The notes under the pieces: generated by a model
What the model saw: the letters and a program-made list of their open reading frames with translations, nothing else
The model's database searches: none
Told to the model about the DNA's origin: nothing
Made by a program: the position numbers and the translations under genes
Shown here: positions 19,833 through 30,076 of the stretch, in pieces
Layout of the letters: the number at the start of each line of letters is the position of its first letter
Position numbering within the stretch: the stretch's first letter is position 1
DNA from: Providencia alcalifaciens
GTDB lineage: Bacteria > Pseudomonadota > Gammaproteobacteria > Enterobacterales > Enterobacteriaceae
Reading direction: 5' to 3'
DNA: 64,000 nt
Assembly: GCA_025961275.1 (NCBI GenBank)
Contig: JAOQNJ010000001.1
Span: forward strand, 1,571,353 to 1,635,352

Positions 19833-20567
19833 TTAACGTTTTAGTTCAAAAACCACATCAACTTGGTCGTTAAAATCAATACTTTGCTGATCGTATGTTT
19901 CATTAACATTAGGTGCTGGCGCATCTGCTGCGGCCATTCTCGCACTAAATTTCATTACTGGCGCAGGATATGGTACAGCATCAGGCGCACGATAATTTAT
20001 GCTATAAACTGGGCCCAATTGAACATTAAAACCTTTAGCAAGTGCATTCGCCTGTTCAATCGCATTTTTGATAGCTTTTTCACGTGCTTCATCTTTGTAC
20101 TGTTGTGGATTATTGACCCCAAACTGCACTGAATTTATTTCATTAAGACCCGCTTTCAACGCACCGTCCAGCAGTGTATTTAGTTGATCTAACTTCGTCA
20201 CTTTGACTTCTACTGAGCGAACTGCAGTATAGCCAACAATCGATGATTGTTGAGATTCTTTATTATACTCATACTTAGGTTGAGTACGAACATTAGCAGC
20301 ATTGATATCTTTCTTTTCGATGCCATTTTGTTTCAAAAACTCAAAATACTCAGCAACGCGTTTATCAACATCCGCTTTCGCAGCTGCTGCATCTTTTTCA
20401 GTGGCTTCAACATTGATATTTAAGTTTGCCATATCAGGTACAGCCTTAATAATTGCATTACCTGATGTTGTAATATTTGGTCCTTCAGGAAGCGGATTTG
20501 CTTGTACAATAACAGGAACCGCAACACCCGCCAGCATAGCGGCAACAACAAGAGACTTTAACTTCAC
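19833..20567 (-). CDS. yggE: Periplasmic SIMPL-domain protein YggE
   Basis: A 244-residue DUF541/SIMPL protein (E. coli 246). The N terminus is a signal peptide (MKLKSLVVAAMLAGVAVPVI, cleaved after VQA), followed by the SIMPL domain with GPNITTSGNAIIKAVPDMA. YggE is linked to protection from oxidative stress, but its biochemical role is unclear. The start is GTG at 20565-20567, supported by an AGGAGGT ribosome site 5 bases away; the next ATG would remove the signal peptide. Confidence 0.92.
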   Translation of the reverse strand: MKLKSLVVAAMLAGVAVPVIVQANPLPEGPNITTSGNAIIKAVPDMANLNINVEATEKDAAAAKADVDKRVAEYFEFLKQNGIEKKDINAANVRTQPKYEYNKESQQSSIVGYTAVRSVEVKVTKLDQLNTLLDGALKAGLNEINSVQFGVNNPQQYKDEAREKAIKNAIEQANALAKGFNVQLGPVYSINYRAPDAVPYPAPVMKFSARMAAADAPAPNVNETYDQQSIDFNDQVDVVFELKR

Positions 20568-20684
20568 AGGACCTCCTAATAAATAATAATATGAAGTAGT
20601 TGGTACATGTATTTAAATTCCCACTACCTTATCTAAACCTTAGCACATAGAAGGTAACATTAGTTTCGGATTAATAAGAAATTA

Positions 20685-21302
20685 TTAATAACCTAACCCT
20701 TGCTTTGCTAATTGGAAAGCAATAAACCACATAACTACCCCCACAAAGAGATTAATAATTCGCTGTGAGCGAGGTTTATTTAATACCGGTGAAAACCAAG
20801 CCGCTAACATAGCCAGTGCAAAAAACCAAACAAAGGATGCAGTTAATGCCCCAGCAGTAAACCATGGGCGTAATTGGCTATCAAGTTGCCCACCAACACT
20901 ACCTAATACAACAAAAGTATCTAAATAAACATGTGGATTCAACCAAGTGACAGCAAATAGCGTCACTATGACTCGCCAACGATTTGCGACTTTATTTTCA
21001 GTTTGTATCACAGCATCATCGTTATACATTGCGGTGCGAAATGCGCCATACCCATACCAAACAAGAAATACCACGCCAGCCCATGTAATCAACTGCATAA
21101 GAATTTCAGATTGTCCAAGAAGCGCACTTCCTCCGAACACCCCAGTTATAATTAAAAGCGTATCACTTAAGGCACATAAAAATGCACTCATCATATGATA
21201 TTGTTTTCGGCTTCCCTGTTGTAGTACAAACGCATTTTGTGGGCCTAAAGGGAGGATCATTGCAGCTCCTAGCAAAGCACCTTGCAAATAAATCGTAAAC
21301 AT
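20685..21302 (-). CDS. argO: Arginine exporter ArgO
   Basis: A 205-residue LysE-family amino acid exporter (E. coli 211). It has about six membrane segments, and the LysE signature [19 protein letters not shown] lies at the N terminus. ArgO exports arginine and the toxic analogue canavanine and is activated by ArgP, encoded upstream at 17368. Its promoter region (21303 onward) carries a dyad that could be the ArgP site. It follows yggE closely, as in E. coli. Confidence 0.93.
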   Translation of the reverse strand: MFTIYLQGALLGAAMILPLGPQNAFVLQQGSRKQYHMMSAFLCALSDTLLIITGVFGGSALLGQSEILMQLITWAGVVFLVWYGYGAFRTAMYNDDAVIQTENKVANRWRVIVTLFAVTWLNPHVYLDTFVVLGSVGGQLDSQLRPWFTAGALTASFVWFFALAMLAAWFSPVLNKPRSQRIINLFVGVVMWFIAFQLAKQGLGY

Positions 21303-21641
21303 GCATTAATTCCTAATAACTATTCATTTTGTTTTGATGGATTTTAAATAATAGTTATTATTAGTTAAAATTATTAATTCTAATGCATCATTAGAATAAT
21401 TTATAATGCAAGTAGTTTAATATACTGAACGATTAGAATTGAAAACATGCATTAAAAATAGCGCTAAACTGCTCTGACAACATTACTTGAATTACAAAAT
21501 TCATCTATCTAATAAGACAATCAAAGATAAGTCTAAATATAATGGACTCACATAGGGGAAAGCGTTATTTAAGGGCCCAAGCTTGCTGATTTATGCGAAT
21601 AAATAATCAAAAATTGAAGGATTTAGCATTAAATTTCTTAA
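21303..21641. other. argO upstream region
   Basis: 339 AT-rich bases between argO and the mscS terminator. Apart from the dyad at 21377-21397 I see no coding potential or other named site. Confidence 0.45.
21377..21397. promoter_or_regulatory. Dyad upstream of argO, possible ArgP site
   Basis: ATTCTAAT-N5-ATTAGAAT, 8-bp arms, lies 75-95 bases upstream of the argO start. The spacing of an interrupted dyad fits LysR-type activators such as ArgP. No ArgP consensus is strict enough to decide, so this is an inference from position and symmetry. Confidence 0.35.
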
Positions 21642-21678
21642 TAAAAAAGGAGCAGTTCATATGAACAGCTCCCTTTTA
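21642..21678 (-). terminator. mscS terminator
   Basis: Arms around GGAGCAGTTCAT and ATGAACAGCTCC (21649-21672) pair with one mismatch to give a long stem. On the minus strand it is followed by a run of six T (21643-21648). It lies 24 bases after the mscS stop. Confidence 0.85.
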
Positions 21679-21695
21679 CTATTAATTTAATGTTC

Positions 21696-22571
21696 TTATT
21701 CCGCTGAAGCTTTTTTCTCTGCAGCTTGTGCTTGCTGATACAAATGAACATCCATTTGTGGGAATGGAATACCAATATTGTGCTTATCAAGTGCACGCTT
21801 AAAGTTTTCCATCAAGTCCCAATAGATAGGCCAAGCATCACCATTAGTTGCCCAAAAACGTACCAAATAATTCAACGATGATGGAGCCATTTCATGTAAA
21901 CGGATTGTCACACCTTTATCATGCTGAATACGGCTATCTGCTGCAACAATATCACCCAAAACTTTCTTCACAAGGTCAATATCTGAATCATAAGAGACGC
22001 CCACGATAATATCAGTACGGCGATTTGGCTCGCGAGTAACGTTAATGATGTTATCTGCAATAATTTTACCATTTGGGATGACAATGATACGGTCATCCGA
22101 TGTTTTCAATGTAGTAGAGAAAATTTGGACGTGTTGTACTGTTCCTTCCACCGCACCAATTTGCACATATTCACCCGCACGCAAAGGCCTAAATACGACT
22201 AATAGAACACCAGCTGCAAAGTTACCTAGTGAATTCTGTAATGCCAAACCTACAGCTAAACCTGCGGCACCCATTACAGCAATCACTGAGGCAGTTTGAA
22301 CACCGATTTTACCCAGTACGGCAATAAATGTGAATGCAATAATAGTATAACGTGCAATCGCCGATAAAAATTCGCTTACAGTCGAATCTATACCACGTAA
22401 TGTCATGACTCGATGCAAACCACGACCGACCCATTTAGCGATCAACATACCGATAATAAAGATAACAATAGCGGAGACTATATCAACCGCATACTGAACT
22501 AATAAATCCTGATTTGACGCAAACCAGCCTGTTGCGTTATTCAACGCCCCTGTAACATCATCCGTATTCAT
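21696..22571 (-). CDS. mscS: Small-conductance mechanosensitive channel MscS
   Basis: A 291-residue inner-membrane channel (E. coli 286) that opens under membrane tension to release solutes in hypo-osmotic shock. Three membrane helices occupy about residues 25-130. The pore helix has the Gly/Ala pattern GAAGLAVGLALQNSLGNFAA. The beta domain follows (VGTVQHVQIFSTTLKTSDDR-like region, here VEGTVQHVQ), then the C-terminal vestibule. It ends at a strong terminator. Confidence 0.95.
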   Translation of the reverse strand: MNTDDVTGALNNATGWFASNQDLLVQYAVDIVSAIVIFIIGMLIAKWVGRGLHRVMTLRGIDSTVSEFLSAIARYTIIAFTFIAVLGKIGVQTASVIAVMGAAGLAVGLALQNSLGNFAAGVLLVVFRPLRAGEYVQIGAVEGTVQHVQIFSTTLKTSDDRIIVIPNGKIIADNIINVTREPNRRTDIIVGVSYDSDIDLVKKVLGDIVAADSRIQHDKGVTIRLHEMAPSSLNYLVRFWATNGDAWPIYWDLMENFKRALDKHNIGIPFPQMDVHLYQQAQAAEKKASAE

Positions 22572-22713
22572 AAAACCCTCTAGCTTTGAGTTAAATTATT
22601 TTGCCAACTTTATATAAGACGATTATTTGACCTGTATTCAAGTAAATAATGAAGTATATATTTCAAATGATAGCTTCAATTTCTAAAATCAGACAACAGA
22701 CTGAAGCAAAAGT

Positions 22714-23085
22714 TTATTTCACTTTATTTTCTAGAACAAATCTTCTGTATTCATTTAGCATGCTAATAAAATCATCAATACCGCAAAATGAGACACTTTC
22801 ATTATCGTAGTAGCTCATGCCTTCTTCCAAACCATCAGTTTCAAAAGACAATTGGTTAGCTCGGATCATGACTTCTTCGTCATCTAATATCAACGTATAC
22901 TCGTGACCAATTAACTCCCATTGTTTCTCACTTCCTTTGAGTGACTCGTAGCTAACTTCTATCGTATCTAACAGGCTTAAATTACCTTTAACTTCTTCAT
23001 TAAGCCAGTAGCCAATAGCTTCATGATCCATTGAGAATTTTGCAGATATTTCGCCGGTAATATCCTGAAAAAATTGGTAGTCCAT
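22714..23085 (-). CDS. yacL: UPF0231 family protein YacL
   Basis: A 123-residue acidic protein (E. coli YacL 120), with [20 protein letters not shown] and [20 protein letters not shown] matching the family. No function is established. I chose ATG at 23085 ([12 protein letters not shown]) with a GAGGTG ribosome site; four extra codons upstream have no similarity. It is downstream of acnB, as in E. coli, but separated from it by a terminator, so it needs its own promoter or read-through. Confidence 0.9.
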   Translation of the reverse strand: MDYQFFQDITGEISAKFSMDHEAIGYWLNEEVKGNLSLLDTIEVSYESLKGSEKQWELIGHEYTLILDDEEVMIRANQLSFETDGLEEGMSYYDNESVSFCGIDDFISMLNEYRRFVLENKVK

Positions 23086-23167
23086 AACACACCTCACACC
23101 AGACGTTATTATGAGTAATTATACCTCTAGTTATGAATTAATGTTCAAACTAGTCTACTTTAAAATG

Positions 23168-23198
23168 AAAAAAGGCCCCGAATATTTCGGAGCCTTTA
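23168..23198 (-). terminator. acnB terminator
   Basis: Arms AAAGGCCCCGAA (23171-23182) and TTCGGAGCCTTT (23186-23197), with one G-U pair and a 3-base loop, are followed on the minus strand by T-rich sequence (TTTTTTCATTTT). Confidence 0.88.
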
Positions 23199-23217
23199 AA
23201 TTATTTAAAGTAATTGG

Positions 23218-25815
23218 TTAAACTGCTGTCTGAAAAATTACACCGTCTGCTTTTTCAGTATATTGTTCTAACTGATCAAAATTCAGATAGCGATAAGTAT
23301 CTGCTGCGGTTTCATCAACTTTATTCATAAACTGCAAGTATTCACTTGGCGTTGGTAAGCGGCCTAACAGAGAAGCAATAGCTGCAAGCTCAGCTGACGC
23401 TAAGTATACATTGGCCCCTGTACCGAGACGGTTAGGGAAGTTACGTGTTGACGTCGAAACAACCGTTGCACCATCAGCAACACGTGCTTGGTTCCCCATA
23501 CACAGTGAACAGCCAGGAACTTCAATACGAGCCCCACTCTTACCAAACACACTGTAATAACCTTCCTCGGTCAATTGTGCTGCATCCATCTTAGTCGGTG
23601 GAGCAACCCATAGACGAGTTGGCAATTGACCTTTGTGTTGATCTAGTAGCTTACCTGCTGCACGGAAGTGACCAATGTTAGTCATGCATGAACCGATAAA
23701 TACTTCGTCGATTTTTTCATTTTGCACATCTGACAATAGTCGAGCATCATCTGGGTCATTTGGCGCGCACAAAATCGGTTCTTTAATATCATTTAAATCG
23801 ATTTCAATCACCGCAGCATATTCAGCATCCGCATCTGCTTCAAGAAGCTGAGGATCTGCTAACCAACTTTCCATGCCTTTAATTCGACGCTCAATCGTAC
23901 GACGGTCACCATAACCTTCAGAAATCATCCACTTCAGCAAAACAATGTTTGATTGTAAGTATTCGATGATTGGTGATTTATCGAGTTTGATAGTACAACC
24001 TGCAGCAGAACGCTCAGCTGATGCATCTGCCAACTCGAAAGCTTGCTCAACCTTCAGTTCAGGTAGGCCTTCGATTTCAAGAATGCGACCAGAGAAAATA
24101 TTCTTTTTGCCTTTTTTCTCAACTGTCAGTAGACCATCTTTAATTGCATATAGAGGGATAGCATGCACAAGGTCACGAAGTGTAATACCCGGCTGCATTT
24201 CACCTTTAAAGCGAACCAAAACTGACTCTGGCATATCAAGAGGCATAACACCCGTTGCAGCTGCAAATGCGACTAAACCAGAACCCGCAGGGAAAGAGAT
24301 ACCAATTGGGAAACGAGTATGTGAATCACCACCAGTACCAACTGTGTCAGGTAACAGCATACGGTTCAACCATGAGTGGATGATACCATCACCAGGACGC
24401 AGAGAAACACCACCACGATTCATAATAAAATCAGGCAATGTATGGTGGGTCGTGACATCAACAGGCTTCGGATATGCTGCAGTATGGCAGAATGACTGCA
24501 TCACTAAATCAGCAGAGAAACCAAGACAAGCTAAGTCTTTTAACTCATCACGAGTCATAGGACCTGTTGTATCCTGAGAACCAACAGAAGTCATCTTAGG
24601 TTCGCAATATTCGCCAGGGCGAATACCTGGATGACCACAAGCGCGACCAACCATTTTTTGCGCTAAAGAGAATCCACGATCACTTTGAGCAACAGATTTC
24701 GCATGACGGAAAATGTTAGTTGCTTCTAAACCTAATGATTCACGCGCTTTGCTGGTCAAACCACGACCTATAATCAGCGGAATACGACCACCAGCACGAA
24801 CTTCATCAACCAATACATCTGTTTTTAGCTCAAAGCTTTCTAATAATTCACCGGTTTCATGGTTGCGAACTTCACCTTTAAATGGATAGATATCAATCAC
24901 ATCACCCATATTCAGTTTAGATACATCAACTTCAATCGGTAACGCACCTGCATCTTCCATCGTGTTAAAGAAGATTGGTGCAATTTTGCTGCCAAGCACG
25001 ACTCCACCGCCACGCTTGTTAGGGACGTATGGAATATCATCTCCCATAAACCACAACACTGAGTTAGTTGCAGATTTACGTGAAGAACCTGTACCAACAA
25101 CGTCACCGACATAAGCTAATGGGAAACCTTTTTTGTTCAGCTCTTCGATTTGCTTAATTGGACCAACATTACCTTGATCGTCTGGTTCGATACCTTCACG
25201 AGCATTTTTCAGCATAGCGAGTGCGTGCAAGGGAATATCTGGGCGAGACCATGCATCCGGTGCAGGAGACAAATCATCAGTATTCGTTTCACCCGTAACT
25301 TTGAATACTGTTACGGTAATTTTTTCTGCTAGTGCAGGGCGCTCCAAGAACCATTTAGCGTCAGCCCATGATTCAATAACTTGCTTAGCGTATTTATTAC
25401 CCGCTTTGGCTTTTTCTTCTACATCGTAGAAATTATCAAACATCAGCAAAGTGTGTGAAAGTGCTTTTGCCGCGATTGGAGCAAGCTTAGTGTCATCCAG
25501 CGCTTCGATAAGAGCATGGATATTATATCCGCCCTGCATTGTACCTAGCAGTTCAATTGCTTTTTCAGGAGAGATAAGAGGAGAGGCTGTTTCACCTTTC
25601 GCGATAGCGGCTAAAAAGCCAGCTTTGACATAGGCTGCTTCATCAACACCAGGGGGGACGCGGTTGGTTAGCAAGTCTAATAGGAAATCTTCTTCACCTT
25701 TAGGTGGGTTTTTCAGTAGTTCAACCAGTGCAGCTACTTGTGGCGCGTCTAATGGCTTCGGGACAATCCCTTCAGCGGCACGCTCGGCTACGTGCTTACG
25801 GTATTCTTCTAGCAC
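23218..25815 (-). CDS. acnB: Bifunctional aconitate hydratase 2 / 2-methylisocitrate dehydratase
   Basis: An 865-residue enzyme, the same length as E. coli AcnB, the main TCA-cycle aconitase during growth. The domain order is HEAT-like, swivel (domain 4), then domains 1-3. The [4Fe-4S] cysteines are in [12 protein letters not shown] and [11 protein letters not shown]. The start codon is GTG at 25813-25815 with a strong GAGGAGA ribosome site; E. coli uses ATG here. AcnB also binds mRNA when its cluster is lost. It is transcribed alone, ahead of yacL. Confidence 0.97.
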   Translation of the reverse strand: MLEEYRKHVAERAAEGIVPKPLDAPQVAALVELLKNPPKGEEDFLLDLLTNRVPPGVDEAAYVKAGFLAAIAKGETASPLISPEKAIELLGTMQGGYNIHALIEALDDTKLAPIAAKALSHTLLMFDNFYDVEEKAKAGNKYAKQVIESWADAKWFLERPALAEKITVTVFKVTGETNTDDLSPAPDAWSRPDIPLHALAMLKNAREGIEPDDQGNVGPIKQIEELNKKGFPLAYVGDVVGTGSSRKSATNSVLWFMGDDIPYVPNKRGGGVVLGSKIAPIFFNTMEDAGALPIEVDVSKLNMGDVIDIYPFKGEVRNHETGELLESFELKTDVLVDEVRAGGRIPLIIGRGLTSKARESLGLEATNIFRHAKSVAQSDRGFSLAQKMVGRACGHPGIRPGEYCEPKMTSVGSQDTTGPMTRDELKDLACLGFSADLVMQSFCHTAAYPKPVDVTTHHTLPDFIMNRGGVSLRPGDGIIHSWLNRMLLPDTVGTGGDSHTRFPIGISFPAGSGLVAFAAATGVMPLDMPESVLVRFKGEMQPGITLRDLVHAIPLYAIKDGLLTVEKKGKKNIFSGRILEIEGLPELKVEQAFELADASAERSAAGCTIKLDKSPIIEYLQSNIVLLKWMISEGYGDRRTIERRIKGMESWLADPQLLEADADAEYAAVIEIDLNDIKEPILCAPNDPDDARLLSDVQNEKIDEVFIGSCMTNIGHFRAAGKLLDQHKGQLPTRLWVAPPTKMDAAQLTEEGYYSVFGKSGARIEVPGCSLCMGNQARVADGATVVSTSTRNFPNRLGTGANVYLASAELAAIASLLGRLPTPSEYLQFMNKVDETAADTYRYLNFDQLEQYTEKADGVIFQTAV

Positions 25816-26489
25816 GACGTTCTCCTCGCTTCATTGTAATTTATATACCCGGCTGTCTGCACCATCCTGAAAAATCATCATCCGGTGCCAGGTCAGAGGA
25901 ACTTGCTCACATAATCTCAATGGCAATAAAATTATGTCCAGCTTCGGGCGTCCAGCATAGCAGAGTTTGAATGAAATGTTAATTCATTCACAAGAAAGCA
26001 ACATACCTCTACTTTATTTAGGCCTTAGCAATCAATTACGAGTTTATTTTTAATTTAAGATACGATAAACAATCATAAAAAGCAGATAAAGCCGTACTTT
26101 TTATAATGCATTTACGTGTTTAAAGCACCCTATTTTGTGGCTTTTTCTCTTTGATATCACAAATTATTTTTATTCAGGCCAATAACGCAGGCTCTTAATT
26201 GATAAGGTAAATCATTACGATTTATAAAGGAGCCATCATCAGCGTATTACGTTTCTCCTTTAAGCTCATTAAATGAATCATGACTTTATCCAATTAGATA
26301 ACTAATAGTTCTGACAATGGCTGAATCGTATAATCGATGCAATAAATCTAAAAAACATTATTACCTCGATCACTCCTCCCCTATTTATACCTTTCACTCT
26401 AATATCAACAAACATTGATAGCATCCATAAATCACCTATATGCCCAAAATATAAACAAATTTAGATTATTTTTAGCTAATTTTGTTTAT
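25816..26489. other. acnB upstream region
   Basis: 674 bases between acnB and the lpdA terminator, with no credible gene. The 150 bases nearest acnB are less AT-rich and contain a possible GGCACC/GGTGC(A) stem at about 25865-25890, so a structured 5' leader is possible. The E. coli gene yacH, located between lpd and acnB there, is absent. Confidence 0.5.
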
Positions 26490-26522
26490 AAAAAAAGACC
26501 ATCGAGTTTCCTCGCTGGTCTT
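26490..26522 (-). terminator. lpdA (pdh operon) terminator
   Basis: Arms GACCATCGAG (26497-26506) and CTCGCTGGTC (26511-26520) with a 4-base TTTC/GAAA loop and one mismatched pair. On the minus strand seven T residues follow. It ends the pdhR-aceE-aceF-lpdA operon. Confidence 0.9.
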
Positions 26523-26582
26523 CAGTGCTGATTAGATAAGCAGCACACTAAAAATGCTGTTTATCACTGTGCTAAAAGAAAA

Positions 26583-28010
26583 TTATTTTTTCTTTTTCGC
26601 TTTCGCGTTTGGTAAATCAGTGATACTACCTTCGTAGATTTCAGCTGCCATACCAATTGATTCGTATAGTGTTGGGTGAGCATGGATAGTCAATGCGATA
26701 TCTTCCGCATCACAACCCATTTCGATTGCAAGACCGATTTCGCCCAGTAACTCGCCACCGTTAACACCAACAACAGCACCACCGATAACACGGTTAGATT
26801 GTTTGTCGAAAATCAGCTTAGTCATACCTTCAGAGCAATCTGATGCAATCGCGCGGCCTGAAGCAGCCCAAGGGAATGTCGCAACTTCATAGCTAATATT
26901 TTTCTCTTTAGCTTCTTTCTCTGTCAGGCCAACCCAAGCAACTTCTGGCTCAGTATAGGCAATTGATGGAATCACTTTTGGATCAAAGTAATGTTTCAAG
27001 CCAGAGATAACTTCTGCTGCAACGTGACCTTCATGGACACCTTTATGAGCCAGCATTGGCTGACCAACGATATCACCGATAGCAAAAATGTGAGGTACAT
27101 TAGTACGCATTTGCTTATCAACATGAATGAAACCACGGTCATCAACTTCAACGCCTGCTTTACCTGCATCAAGGTTTTTACCATTAGGCACACGACCAAT
27201 CGCAACCAAAACAGCATCATAACGCTGTGGTTCAGCAGAAGCTTTTTTACCTTCCATAGAAACATAGATACCATCTTCTTTAGCTTCAACCGCAGTCACT
27301 TTGGTTTCTAAAAGAAGGTTAAATTTTTTGCTGATTTGTTTAGTGAAGACTTTAACCACATCTTTGTCAGCCGCAGGGATGACTTGGTCAAACATCTCAA
27401 CAACATCAATCTGAGAACCTAGTGCATGATACACAGTTCCCATTTCCAGACCGATGATACCACCACCCATAACCAGCAGACGCTCTGGAACTTCTTTCAG
27501 TTCTAACGCATCTGTTGAATCCCAAATACGTGAGTCTTCATGAGGAATGAATGGTAACTGAATAGGACGTGAACCTGCAGCTATGATAGCATTATCAAAG
27601 TTGATAGTTGTGCTGCCGTTTTCGCCCTCAACAACCAGTGTGTTAGCACCAGTAAATTTACCAAGACCATTAACAACGTTCACTTTACGGCCTTTCGCCA
27701 TACCAGCCAAACCACCTGTCAGCTGATTAATAACTTTTTCTTTCCAAATGCGAACTTTAGATATATCAGTTTTTGGCTCACCAAAAACAATACCGTGTTC
27801 ACCTAAAGCTTTAGCTTCTTCAATCACTTTCGCTACGTGTAGCAGTGCCTTAGAAGGGATACAACCGACGTTTAAACAAACTCCACCTAGAGTTGAATAA
27901 CGCTCAACTAAAACTGTTTCTAGACCTAAGTCAGCGCAACGGAAAGCCGCAGAATATCCTGCAGGGCCTGCACCAAGTACAACGACTTGGGCTTTAATTT
28001 CAGTACTCAT
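26583..28010 (-). CDS. lpdA: Dihydrolipoamide dehydrogenase
   Basis: A 475-residue FAD enzyme (E. coli 474), the E3 shared by pyruvate and 2-oxoglutarate dehydrogenases and the glycine cleavage system. The FAD-binding GAGPAGYSAAFRCADLG, redox cysteines in GGVCLNVGCIPSK, NAD-binding MGGGIIGLEMG and catalytic His-Glu segment HAHPTLYESIG are intact. I chose ATG at 28010 (MSTEIKAQ) with an AGAGGTC ribosome site; 23 upstream codons have no similarity. It is 205 bases after aceF, with a terminator-like hairpin in between. Confidence 0.97.
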   Translation of the reverse strand: MSTEIKAQVVVLGAGPAGYSAAFRCADLGLETVLVERYSTLGGVCLNVGCIPSKALLHVAKVIEEAKALGEHGIVFGEPKTDISKVRIWKEKVINQLTGGLAGMAKGRKVNVVNGLGKFTGANTLVVEGENGSTTINFDNAIIAAGSRPIQLPFIPHEDSRIWDSTDALELKEVPERLLVMGGGIIGLEMGTVYHALGSQIDVVEMFDQVIPAADKDVVKVFTKQISKKFNLLLETKVTAVEAKEDGIYVSMEGKKASAEPQRYDAVLVAIGRVPNGKNLDAGKAGVEVDDRGFIHVDKQMRTNVPHIFAIGDIVGQPMLAHKGVHEGHVAAEVISGLKHYFDPKVIPSIAYTEPEVAWVGLTEKEAKEKNISYEVATFPWAASGRAIASDCSEGMTKLIFDKQSNRVIGGAVVGVNGGELLGEIGLAIEMGCDAEDIALTIHAHPTLYESIGMAAEIYEGSITDLPNAKAKKKK

Positions 28011-28180
28011 CATGACCTCTTTTTGTTTTGTCCAGCGGGGCAGCCGAAAAAACGAATTATTCCACTGGAAGGTACACACTGAGAGCAGTTTACAGAATTG
28101 TTAACACCCTGAAAAGGCTCATTACGTGATGCAACTCCCAACGTTTTGGATGAACAGTAAAAAACTCTGCCCCAGCCTAA

Positions 28181-28209
28181 ATAAAACAGACCGGCTAATC
28201 AGCCGGTCT
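28181..28209 (-). terminator. Terminator between aceF and lpdA
   Basis: Arms AGACCGGCT (28188-28196) and AGCCGGTCT (28201-28209), a perfect 9-bp stem with a 4-base loop, are followed on the minus strand by GTTTTATTT. It starts 7 bases after the aceF stop. It implies partial termination and an extra lpdA promoter in 28011-28180, as E. coli lpd has. Confidence 0.8.
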
Positions 28210-28215
28210 AATTTA

Positions 28216-30063
28216 TTACATCACCAGTCGGCGAATATCGCTCATCAATTGACCTACCAAGGTGATGAAGCGAGCACCATCGGCGCCGTCAATCACACGG
28301 TGATCAAACGAAAGAGACATTGGCAGAATTAGGCGAGGTACGAATTCACTGCCATTCCATACTGGCTTCATGGAAGAGCGAGATAGCCCCATAATTGCTA
28401 CTTCTGGCGCATTTACAATCGGTGCAAAACCGGTAGTTCCGATACCACCAAGGCTAGAAATTGTGAAACAGCCGCCTTGCATATCAGAAGCAGTTAATTT
28501 GCCTGCACGCGCTTTCTTAGAAACTTCCATCAGTTCACGAGAAAGCTCCATGATGCCTTTTTTGTTCACATCTTTGAAGACCGGAACAACAAGGCCGTTA
28601 GGTGTATCAACGGCAATACCAATGTTGATATATTTCTTCAAGAATAGGCGTTGAGCATCTTCAGAAATAGAGCTATTGAAGCGAGGCATCTCTTCAAGCG
28701 CGCGCGCAACGGCTTTCATGATAAATACTAATGGCGTAATTTTGACACCAAGCTGTTTCTTTTCAGCTTCTTTGTTCTGTTGTTTACGGAATTCTTCAAC
28801 TTCAGTGGTATCAACATCTTCCATTAATGTAACATGTGGGATCATTACCCAGTTACGGCTCAGATTCGCGCCAGAAATTTTCTGGATACGTCCCAGTTCA
28901 ACTTCTTCGACTTCACCGAACTTACTGTAATCCACTTTCGGCCATGGCAGCATGCCAGGTAAACCACCAGCTGCAGCTGGTGCTTCAGCGCGTTTAATCG
29001 CATCTTTAACATAAGACTGAACGTCTTCACGTAGAATACGACCTTTACGGCCAGTACCTTTCACTTTAGCAAGGTTAACACCAAATTCGCGAGCTAAACG
29101 GCGAATCACTGGTGTTGCGTGAATATAGGCGTCATTTTCAACAAATTCATTTTTGCTATCCGCTGCTTTTGCAGGCGCGGAAGGCGCTGGCGCAGATGTT
29201 GAAGTAGCTGGCGCTGCTGGAGCCGATGCTGCGGCTGGCGCAGCACCTGCAACTTCAAAAGTCATTATAAGCGAACCAGTTTTAACTTTATCGCCTGTTG
29301 CAATCCTGATCTCTTTAACTGTACCAGCAAATGGTGCAGGTACTTCCATTGAAGCTTTATCACCTTCAACAGTAATAATTGACTGCTCAGCAGAAACGCT
29401 ATCGCCAACCTTAACCATGACTTCAGTGACTTCAACTTCATCACCACCGATATCAGGTACATTGACATCTTTAACCGCAGAAGTAGTTGGAGCTGGTGTT
29501 GCAGCTGCTGCTGGCTCGGCCGCTGGAGCTGTACCGGCAATTTCAAAGACCATAATCAGTGAGCCAGTTTTTACTTTATCGCCCGCTGCAATTTTGATTT
29601 CTTTAACTGTGCCTGCAAATGGCGCTGGGACTTCCATTGAAGCTTTATCGCCTTCAACAGTGATCAGTGATTGCTCTTCTGATACTGAATCACCGACTTT
29701 AACCATAATTTCAGTAACTTCAACTTCATCACTACCGATATCTGGTACGGCAACTTCTTTAAGAGCAGAAGCTACCGGTGCAGCAGCAGCTTGTGCTGGA
29801 GGCTCAGCCGACGCTGCAGGAGCTGCGCCTTCTGCTGACTCAAATACCATGATTAATTTATCAGTTGTGACTTTATCGCCAACCGCAATTTTAATTTCTT
29901 TAACCACACCTGCTTGTGGAGATGGGACTTCCATAGACGCTTTATCACCTTCAACAGTGATCAATGATTGCTCAGCTTCTACTTTATCACCAACTTTAAC
30001 CATAACTTCGGTGACTTCAACTTCATCAGCACCGATATCAGGCACTTGGATTTCAATAGACAT
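28216..30063 (-). CDS. aceF: Pyruvate dehydrogenase E2, dihydrolipoyl acetyltransferase
   Basis: A 615-residue core subunit (E. coli 630). Three N-terminal lipoyl domains, each with the lipoylated lysine in [10 protein letters not shown] (about 41, 143 and 245), are joined by Ala/Pro-rich linkers. Then come the peripheral subunit-binding domain ([20 protein letters not shown]) and the catalytic domain with [15 protein letters not shown] near the C terminus. It is 13 bases behind aceE. The repeated lipoyl DNA makes this stretch a site for recombination between repeats. Confidence 0.97.
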   Translation of the reverse strand: MSIEIQVPDIGADEVEVTEVMVKVGDKVEAEQSLITVEGDKASMEVPSPQAGVVKEIKIAVGDKVTTDKLIMVFESAEGAAPAASAEPPAQAAAAPVASALKEVAVPDIGSDEVEVTEIMVKVGDSVSEEQSLITVEGDKASMEVPAPFAGTVKEIKIAAGDKVKTGSLIMVFEIAGTAPAAEPAAAATPAPTTSAVKDVNVPDIGGDEVEVTEVMVKVGDSVSAEQSIITVEGDKASMEVPAPFAGTVKEIRIATGDKVKTGSLIMTFEVAGAAPAAASAPAAPATSTSAPAPSAPAKAADSKNEFVENDAYIHATPVIRRLAREFGVNLAKVKGTGRKGRILREDVQSYVKDAIKRAEAPAAAGGLPGMLPWPKVDYSKFGEVEEVELGRIQKISGANLSRNWVMIPHVTLMEDVDTTEVEEFRKQQNKEAEKKQLGVKITPLVFIMKAVARALEEMPRFNSSISEDAQRLFLKKYINIGIAVDTPNGLVVPVFKDVNKKGIMELSRELMEVSKKARAGKLTASDMQGGCFTISSLGGIGTTGFAPIVNAPEVAIMGLSRSSMKPVWNGSEFVPRLILPMSLSFDHRVIDGADGARFITLVGQLMSDIRRLVM

Positions 30064-30076
30064 TGATTATTACCTC

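Noticed and set aside
28216-30063. Repeated DNA within aceF considered as a tandem duplication
   Set aside because: Three lipoyl domains are the normal enterobacterial arrangement.
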